From Paenibacillus marchantiophytorum (GTDB lineage Bacteria > Bacillota > Bacilli > Paenibacillales > NBRC-103111), in contig NZ_BMHE01000005.1 of the NCBI RefSeq assembly GCF_014640555.1, forward strand, positions 186,001 to 250,000: a stretch of 64,000 bases of DNA, written 5' to 3'. A program made the position numbers and the translations under genes. The first letter of the stretch is position 1, and each line of letters begins with the position of its first letter. Below the pieces are notes generated by a model. It did not search any database, had not been told where the DNA came from, and saw only the letters and a list, made by a program, of their open reading frames with translations. This document shows positions 55,400 through 64,000 of the stretch, one piece after another.

Positions 55400-56293
55400 T
55401 TACTTAGCCTCCAACATAGCTTTTCTGGAACTCTTTAACCATGAAAGCATTGCTCTTACTTGATTGAATGCAATATATTTTTGATATTTCATAAATAAAA
55501 AAGCAGATTTTTTGACAAGTGCCTTAACAAATTTGTAATTTGCAATAGCATTTTCACGAGAATAACCTGCTTCTTCAGTGATTACATGGGCTAGATTATA
55601 TATCCACTTTTCTGGAGCAGATCCAAATTTTTCTTTAAGCATTACTATAATTTCTTCATGTACAGCTCTTCGACTTCCTAATGTTTTGTTATCAGAATAC
55701 AGTCTTGATCCCGCCAATTTCTGGTCAAGAAAATAAAAAGGTTTATTTTGTCCTATTCGAAGCCAATATTCGTAATCCATGCAATAACGAAGATTTTTAT
55801 TTAAAATACCGTATTTTTCTATAACGGATCTCCTGAAGAATACGGCGGGTTGACATATATAACATATTCCCTTTAATTTCTCATAATCCCATTGCTCGGT
55901 ATAGTAATCTTCCAGATAATTATCATTCTCGTCAATGTGGTCTGCTTTTCCATAAATAACATCAACATCAGGATTATTATTGAATACCTCAATGATTTTA
56001 TTTAGTGATTCCGGGTAATACACATCATCCGAATTTAGCCATCCGATAATCTCACCTGTTGCATGTGTTAAGCCTTTGTTTACTGCATCAGATTGGCCTT
56101 CATCCTTTTGTGAAACGTAAGAGAGAAGATCTCCATAACTATTAAGGATTTCTACTGAGCTGTCTTTACTTCCACCATCAAATACAATTAATTCTAAATC
56201 CTGCACTTTCTGATCTAGGATGCTATCAATAGTTCTCTTTAGAAATATACCTTGGTTATATGATGGTGTAACGATAGAAATCTTTTTCGTCAT
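55400..56293 (-). CDS. Family 2 glycosyltransferase
   Basis: A 297-aa transferase from ATG 56293 (an ATG at 56329 overlaps the upstream gene). ISIVTPSYNQGIFLKRTIDS, VFDGGSKDSSVEIL, GWLNSDDVYYPESL and MDYEYWLRIGQ show a GT2 closely like the gene at 53427. A basic helical C-terminus follows. It is immediately after the GT4 at 56319. Confidence 0.88.
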   Translation of the reverse strand: MTKKISIVTPSYNQGIFLKRTIDSILDQKVQDLELIVFDGGSKDSSVEILNSYGDLLSYVSQKDEGQSDAVNKGLTHATGEIIGWLNSDDVYYPESLNKIIEVFNNNPDVDVIYGKADHIDENDNYLEDYYTEQWDYEKLKGICYICQPAVFFRRSVIEKYGILNKNLRYCMDYEYWLRIGQNKPFYFLDQKLAGSRLYSDNKTLGSRRAVHEEIIVMLKEKFGSAPEKWIYNLAHVITEEAGYSRENAIANYKFVKALVKKSAFLFMKYQKYIAFNQVRAMLSWLKSSRKAMLEAK

Positions 56294-56318
56294 CTTTGTT
56301 CCAACCCTTTTATTTATT

Positions 56319-57920
56319 TTAAACTCCATGAAGCGCTTTTAAAGTACTATTTGATTTCTTTTCTCTTATCTCTGCTTTCAATATCTGAACCCCTAATTGA
56401 CGATCATCCGCGATATCTATTTCATTTGGACTAAATGTAGATTCAACTTTGATAGATATTTGGCTAGCAATCTTAGGTAAATCCTCGGTTATGATTATAA
56501 GTTGATCAGCTATTAATGAATATTTTCTTTTTCTTCCATTAATGTCTAAAGATAATTGTCCACGTTTATGAGGTGAAATTGATGGCAGAATCATTTCCAC
56601 ATATAAATATCGATCTTCAGTACAATGACTTATTGATATTTCAATTTCTTTTTCACTCCAATTATCTTGGTATACGCCATTAATTGAATATTTATTATTC
56701 GACTCAGTTTTCGCTACTTTACATAATAAATCATAGTATTGTTCAATCATCTTACTATTGTCAAATTTTTCAACTTGTTTATAACCACTTCGTATTAAAC
56801 TCTCTCTTAAGCTATCATTGGTCATGATATTTTTCATTACTTCAGCGATTTCTTCAGGTTTTCTAGGATCAAAATAAAGTACAGCTTCTCCACCAACTTC
56901 AGGTAGACTTGTGTTATGGCTGCAAATTACCGGTACCCCCATTGACATTGCTTCTGCCACCGGAATTCCAAAACCTTCAAATAAACTAGGAAATATTAGA
57001 AAGTTAGCTCTTTTCATTAGTGCAGATACTTCTTGCTCAGCTACATATCCGAGATGATGTACTCGATCCTTCAAGTTCATTTGATTAATTATTTCTTCAA
57101 AATATGTATCTTGGTTTAATAAACTCCCTGTTAAGCAAAGATGTAAATCCAATTCAGGATACTTATTAATAAGTATAGACATCGCTAATAGCAGAATGCG
57201 ATGATTTTTATGGGGCCAAAAATTCGCAGGAAAATAAGCATAATTCTTACCATTCAGACCAAACTTATTAATAGTTTCATTCTGCTGTTCTGAACTAATT
57301 TCATCCAATCGATCTTGAATACTAATATAAACAACCTCAGCTCTATCCTTAGGATAATTCAGCTTATCAACCAATGTATCTTTCGTGAACTCAGAAATAC
57401 ACACTACATAATCCGCTAACTCACATATGCCTGAATAAAAGTTATCACGAACTGAGAGCTCTTCTTCCTTAAAAAATTGCGGATAATATTTATGCTGTAA
57501 ATCATATATCAGACTTAAAGTAGGTATTCCAGGCTCAGAAAAATTAATAGCACTCATTGGACAGAACAAAACATCGATAGATCTTGATCTTAGTATTGAT
57601 TTTTTAGTCTGATTTACTGTTTTAAAAATTTTTTTTGAAAGTGTTTTGATTTTATTAAATATTTTCCTTTTTACTTTATAATAAAAGCCTTTTTTTATTG
57701 GAGGTTGCACTTTAACAGGTGAAGCTTGTACTAAAACCCTTTCAATACCATATTGTTCGAATGACTCGAAATATTGATGATTCCACTCAGCAGTAAGTAA
57801 AAAATATTGGTCTTTATCATTATATTGAGCTAAGCCTTTAATTAATTCTGTAACTAATTGAAAAGCTCCACCCATCTCTCCGGTATTTCGAATTGGGACA
57901 ACATCAATAGCTACTTTCAT
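56319..57920 (-). CDS. Family 4 glycosyltransferase with C-terminal extension
   Basis: A 533-aa transferase: the GT-B core spans about 1-400, with FPANFWPHKNHRILLLAMSIL and FPSLFEGFGIPVAEAMSMGVP (Ex7E). A further ~130 residues form a beta-rich tail (ENRDLYVEMILPSISPHKRG-like region) that is not part of the normal GT4 fold. An N-terminal basic insert (about 70-110) is Lys-rich. The extra tail could bind the glycan or a partner. It begins one base after the methyltransferase stop. Confidence 0.85.
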   Translation of the reverse strand: MKVAIDVVPIRNTGEMGGAFQLVTELIKGLAQYNDKDQYFLLTAEWNHQYFESFEQYGIERVLVQASPVKVQPPIKKGFYYKVKRKIFNKIKTLSKKIFKTVNQTKKSILRSRSIDVLFCPMSAINFSEPGIPTLSLIYDLQHKYYPQFFKEEELSVRDNFYSGICELADYVVCISEFTKDTLVDKLNYPKDRAEVVYISIQDRLDEISSEQQNETINKFGLNGKNYAYFPANFWPHKNHRILLLAMSILINKYPELDLHLCLTGSLLNQDTYFEEIINQMNLKDRVHHLGYVAEQEVSALMKRANFLIFPSLFEGFGIPVAEAMSMGVPVICSHNTSLPEVGGEAVLYFDPRKPEEIAEVMKNIMTNDSLRESLIRSGYKQVEKFDNSKMIEQYYDLLCKVAKTESNNKYSINGVYQDNWSEKEIEISISHCTEDRYLYVEMILPSISPHKRGQLSLDINGRKRKYSLIADQLIIITEDLPKIASQISIKVESTFSPNEIDIADDRQLGVQILKAEIREKKSNSTLKALHGV

Positions 57921-57921
57921 C

Positions 57922-59205
57922 TCACACCTGATCCTGTTTTTCTTTAATTAGTTTTTCCAACTCATGAATTGCATGCAGCCTAGACTCCCTATCTTTTTCA
58001 GAATCGCTAAGAAGAATCTCTAATTTATTGATTGACTCTAATCTTGCTTCTCTATCCATTTCTGATTCCTTTAATAAACATTCTAAGTGTTGAATAGACT
58101 CTAATCTTGCTGCCCTATCTGTTTCTGATTCCTTTAATAAATTTTCTAAGTGTTGAATAGACTCTAATCTTAGGTTTTTGTCCTTTTCTGATTCTTGCAA
58201 TTTTCTCTCTAATATTTCAATAGTTTTCAAGCGAGCAGCCCGATCAGCTTCACTTTCTTGAAGTAACTGCTCGAGTTTCTTGTTATTATCCAATCGTAGT
58301 TCTGCCTCAGCACTTACTCTTTTCATTTCTTCATATAAATCAAGTAGAGCTAATATTAACCTTGTTTCTGGCTTAGATTGCAGAAAATCTGTTACTTGTT
58401 CACTACTCGTCTGAGTTAATTCCTCAGCACTTGCTATTAAAAACATATCGTATGGAAAGAGTGGATCAATAAAATTTATATACTTAAATCCGAATGACTC
58501 AAGAAGTATTGTAAGACCTTCAGTACTAAATAAGTATAAATGCTCTTGATCTTTGAGTTGAATTAAAAAAGAATCATTGGTCGCAATCATCTCTTGATAA
58601 CTCATATGATTATAACAAGGTGTTTGTATAACGATGATCCCGTCATTCTTAATGATTTTAAGAGCATGTTTTATTGATTCCACCGGATCAGTGAAATGTT
58701 CAAGCACGTCCATCATAACCACTACATCTTTTAAATCCAAACCTTCTGAAACATCTTCTATCTTACTATTAATAATATCGACACCATGAGTAATCCTGCC
58801 ATACTTAGCAACCCATGGACTCAATTCTAGCCCCTTTGAATCAAATCCAACACTCTTCAACATCTGAACAAATGCTCCAGGTCCACTACCAATCTCTAGA
58901 GTTTTTCCAATTGTTTTATACTGTAATACTTCGCGAAGCCAGTAAAGGCACCTTTCCGTTAAATCCTTTCTTGACCTCTGGAATATACTTGGATGACCTA
59001 AATCCTCAGTCTGATGACCCATCCAGTAATTTTTACCATAGAACGCTTCTTCATCATTATCCACTTCATAGAACATCGTAATTTGTCTCGGAGTATTTAT
59101 CAACGTATGGCATTTGCGGCATTTTTTATATTTTTCACTGAAATCATCCAGTTCTCTACAACCACACCAGCATTCTGTAATTTGAATGGAATTATTTTCA
59201 CTCAT
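57922..59205 (-). CDS. Methyltransferase with repeat coiled-coil tail; possible chain terminator
   Basis: A 427-aa protein from ATG 59205 (GAGG at 7 nt; the frame reaches 59238). An N-terminal Cys cluster (CWCGC ... CRKC) forms a zinc ribbon. The SAM domain has TLEIGSGPGAFVQML and MMDVLEHFTDP. From about residue 290 the chain is a coiled coil of 21-residue tandem repeats (LExLLxESExDRxxRLESIxx), five full units plus a degenerate unit before and a part unit after. The gene overlaps the wzt end by eight bases. In E. coli O9a, WbdD ends glycans with a methyl group and uses a coiled-coil ruler, and Wzt binds that end; this gene fits such a role, by inference. Confidence 0.85.
   Translation of the reverse strand: MSENNSIQITECWCGCRELDDFSEKYKKCRKCHTLINTPRQITMFYEVDNDEEAFYGKNYWMGHQTEDLGHPSIFQRSRKDLTERCLYWLREVLQYKTIGKTLEIGSGPGAFVQMLKSVGFDSKGLELSPWVAKYGRITHGVDIINSKIEDVSEGLDLKDVVVMMDVLEHFTDPVESIKHALKIIKNDGIIVIQTPCYNHMSYQEMIATNDSFLIQLKDQEHLYLFSTEGLTILLESFGFKYINFIDPLFPYDMFLIASAEELTQTSSEQVTDFLQSKPETRLILALLDLYEEMKRVSAEAELRLDNNKKLEQLLQESEADRAARLKTIEILERKLQESEKDKNLRLESIQHLENLLKESETDRAARLESIQHLECLLKESEMDREARLESINKLEILLSDSEKDRESRLHAIHELEKLIKEKQDQV
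57925..58338 (-). repeat. 63-bp in-frame tandem repeats in the methyltransferase gene
   Basis: Each unit encodes 21 residues (three heptads). The first clear unit starts at 58275 and the fifth ends at about 57961, followed by a partial one; a degenerate unit runs 58338-58276. Neighbouring units 2, 3 and 4 share long identical stretches, implying recent duplication and possible copy-number change that keeps the frame. Confidence 0.85.
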
Positions 59206-60547
59206 TATTTTGCCTCTTTTCATTTGGAGTAGCTTCACTAATATTAGTCAAACCTTCAATTTCAAACGAAGAATTCATTAATGCTACTCCATGAAAAGAT
59301 CTCCATGAAGGTTTCATTATCTCAAGAGTCATACAACCCTCTATTAGATCATAAATCATATTACTTACTTCCGTTTGACAATCAGTTGCACCAACCATAA
59401 CCGTGTATAACCCTTGAAAAAGATTCATTTCAATATTAAAAGATGCTCTAATAATATTCCCTTTAGAGGCACTTAATATATTTTTAGTTAACATATACGA
59501 GCTTTGTCCAAATACCACAGTATTATGCCTATCTGCCATTTGATATGTAAACGCTAAGTCCGCGACATCCTCTTCAATTTCAGCGAATATATTTAAAATT
59601 ATATTATCTCCCGTATATGCTGTCTTTACTTCTTTCCCATCTAAATCACAAATTATAGCACCAATTATTTTAACTTTACCGTCTCCACGACGAATTCCAA
59701 CTGCATTTCGAATATTTTGTTTACTTTCCTCTGGGATATCAATGTTACTTATTTTAAGGGTATTGAGGTCTATTTGCTCACCATTTAATTTCCTATCTAA
59801 CAACTTATGTTTACTAGATGAGTAGAAAATATTAACCATTTCCAAGGGATTGCCCTCATTGGTAACTTTTCCATTATTAAGGATAAACACTCTATCACAA
59901 TATTTTTTTACACTTTGCATATCATGAGTAACAAGAATTATCGCTGCCCCATTTGCTTTTAATTGCTGTAAAAAATCAAAACATTTTTGTTGAAAGAAAA
60001 TATCTCCAACGGATAATGCCTCATCGACAACATATATATCTGGTTCTAAGCTCGCATATAGTGAAAAAGCTAACCGAACATACATTCCCGAGGAATAAGA
60101 TTTCACAGGTTGATGTATAAAGTCGCCTAGTTCTGAAAAATCAAGAATTGATGTTAATTTGTTATTTAAATATTCTTCTGAGAATCCCAATAACTTCCCG
60201 CTTGTAAAAATATTCTGTAGCCCAGTAAGTTCTGGATTAAAACCTGTTCCTAATTCAAGTAATGATACCATATTTCCTTTAACTTTCATGGAACCATGGG
60301 TAGGGTAAAGGGCTTTTGATAATATTTTTAGCAAAGTACTCTTTCCCGCACCGTTGTGTCCAATTATACCTATACATTCCCCTTGTGATACAGATAAACT
60401 AACATCACTGAGAGCCCAAAATTCCGTATGTTTTTTTAACTTCCCCAGCGTAATCCACTCAAACAATCGATGATGTGGCTTAGAATAAATTTTATATTTT
60501 TTAGACAAATTTTCGATATCTACAACAATATTATTTTTCACCATCAT
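59198..60547 (-). CDS. wzt: Polysaccharide ABC exporter ATPase with Wzt-type glycan-binding domain
   Basis: A 449-aa ATPase. Walker A IGHNGAGKST, signature YSSGM and Walker B IYVVDEALS lie in the first 240 residues. The last ~180 residues are an immunoglobulin-like Wzt C-terminal domain (GDGKVKIIGAIICDLDGKEV, FTYQMADRHNTVVFG) which, in Gram-negative relatives, recognises the terminal group of a finished glycan. Its start overlaps wzm by four bases (ATGA). The presence of this domain implies that export depends on a chain-end modification. Confidence 0.93.
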   Translation of the reverse strand: MMVKNNIVVDIENLSKKYKIYSKPHHRLFEWITLGKLKKHTEFWALSDVSLSVSQGECIGIIGHNGAGKSTLLKILSKALYPTHGSMKVKGNMVSLLELGTGFNPELTGLQNIFTSGKLLGFSEEYLNNKLTSILDFSELGDFIHQPVKSYSSGMYVRLAFSLYASLEPDIYVVDEALSVGDIFFQQKCFDFLQQLKANGAAIILVTHDMQSVKKYCDRVFILNNGKVTNEGNPLEMVNIFYSSSKHKLLDRKLNGEQIDLNTLKISNIDIPEESKQNIRNAVGIRRGDGKVKIIGAIICDLDGKEVKTAYTGDNIILNIFAEIEEDVADLAFTYQMADRHNTVVFGQSSYMLTKNILSASKGNIIRASFNIEMNLFQGLYTVMVGATDCQTEVSNMIYDLIEGCMTLEIMKPSWRSFHGVALMNSSFEIEGLTNISEATPNEKRQNNE

Positions 60548-61326
60548 ATGACATCCCTTATTTCAGAACGCAAAATTTTCAAGACTAATATGCCTAATAC
60601 AAATGAAAAAAAAGTAACTACGATCATAATTGTCCAATTGGATAAAACAGGAAATTTTGAATACACAATAATTTGTTGCAAGGAATCTATAAAGTAATAA
60701 ACTGGATTATAATTTATAATATTTATGAAATTATAAGGTAACAGTTCTTTAATATATACAATTGGTGTAAGCCACATCCATATCTGTATGAAACTAACCA
60801 GAAATTGGCCTACATCTTTGAAGAAAACATTAATACTCGCAAATATAAATGCTATTCCAGTTGCAAAAATTATAAACATTAACAAAATAATAGGAGTAAG
60901 AAACCACAATAAAGTAACTGTTTGACCTAATATCATCACAATAAAAAATAGTAATCCCATTGAAATGAATAATATTATTGTTGAAGTAAGTGAAATTTGA
61001 AGCATAAAAATATATTCAGGAATAGCTAATTTTTTCAAATATGTTGAATTGGCAAGAAATACATTACTTCCTCTTACAATAATATCAGAAAACGAAATCC
61101 ATGGAATTAAACCAGCACATAAATAGATTGCAAAAGCGCTTGATGATTCCATATTAGGCAATTTTGCAATCATGACTTGAGAAAAAATATAGGTAAAAAT
61201 AAGTATTTGGAATAATGGTTGTAATACGTTCCAAACTGCCCCCAGCGAGGATCCCGCATAACGATTTTTTAATTCGGAAATTGAATTATCCCAAATATAT
61301 TTTCGATATTTCCAAATACTATTCAT
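60544..61326 (-). CDS. wzm: Polysaccharide ABC exporter permease
   Basis: A 260-aa ABC-2 membrane protein with six helices and the conserved LKNRYAGSSLGAVWNVLQPL N-terminal amphipathic stretch. It forms the channel through which undecaprenyl-linked polymer crosses the membrane, together with Wzt. It follows fcl by ten bases. Confidence 0.93.
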   Translation of the reverse strand: MNSIWKYRKYIWDNSISELKNRYAGSSLGAVWNVLQPLFQILIFTYIFSQVMIAKLPNMESSSAFAIYLCAGLIPWISFSDIIVRGSNVFLANSTYLKKLAIPEYIFMLQISLTSTIILFISMGLLFFIVMILGQTVTLLWFLTPIILLMFIIFATGIAFIFASINVFFKDVGQFLVSFIQIWMWLTPIVYIKELLPYNFINIINYNPVYYFIDSLQQIIVYSKFPVLSNWTIMIVVTFFSFVLGILVLKILRSEIRDVI

Positions 61327-61336
61327 GCCCTACCAC

Positions 61337-63206
<1,870 letters not shown>

Positions 63207-63209
63207 ACC

Positions 63210-64000
<791 letters not shown>

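Overview
The window looks like a chromosomal piece of a Gram-positive, spore-forming Paenibacillus-type bacterium. The evidence is purine-rich Shine-Dalgarno sites, many TTG/GTG starts, YesM/YesN-type two-component systems paired with ABC sugar importers, lipoprotein-anchored binding proteins, a cmpA sporulation gene, and a gene order around alr-ndoAI-ndoA-tex-cmpA-sprT-tRNA that resembles Bacillus subtilis. No rRNA, CRISPR array or intact prophage is visible.

Region 1 (1-16.6 kb) holds two carbohydrate-uptake loci, both read on the minus strand. The first has a sensor kinase, a solute-binding lipoprotein, two permeases, an AraC-type response regulator and a secreted GH101 endo-alpha-N-acetylgalactosaminidase that runs off the left edge; together they look like a system for sensing, releasing and importing a mucin-type disaccharide. 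A strong hairpin between the binding protein and the permeases probably sets their expression ratio. The second has an LplA-type binding protein, LplB/LplC-type permeases, a kinase and a regulator, ending in a clear terminator. A DUF985 cupin gene and an inverted array of 51-bp repeats lie between them.

Region 2 (16.6-24.4 kb) is a patchwork. It has another palindromic repeat, two decayed genes (a matrixin-like protease and a small exported protein), tRNA-Leu(GAG), tRNA-Glu, a CorA transporter, a chemotaxis receptor, tRNA-Ser, tRNA-Asn, an SprT-like protein, cmpA, two small unknown genes and a 37-bp tandem repeat.

Region 3 (24.4-33.2 kb) is mostly housekeeping: tex, ndoA/ndoAI (MazF/MazE-type), alr, a SEC-C protein, a YdcC-like lipoprotein and a membrane acyltransferase.

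Region 4 (33.2-64 kb, continuing off the right edge) is a large surface-polysaccharide cluster, almost all on the minus strand. It can make dTDP-L-rhamnose (rfbABCD), GDP-D-rhamnose and/or GDP-L-fucose (gmd, rmd, fcl) and a CDP-3,6-dideoxyhexose (rfbF, rfbG, rfbH). It also carries a split transketolase and a reductase that could add a two-carbon branch. It has a priming sugar-phosphate transferase, six glycosyltransferases of GT2/GT4 type besides a GtrB-like enzyme, GtrA proteins, a GT-C-like membrane protein and a Wzm/Wzt exporter whose ATPase has a glycan-binding C-terminal domain. Next to Wzt is a methyltransferase with a 21-residue repeat coiled coil, a plausible chain terminator and length ruler. 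A degenerate ISL3-type element has split a second gtrA gene. The part from about 41 kb rightward is visibly more AT-rich than the left half, which suggests transfer.
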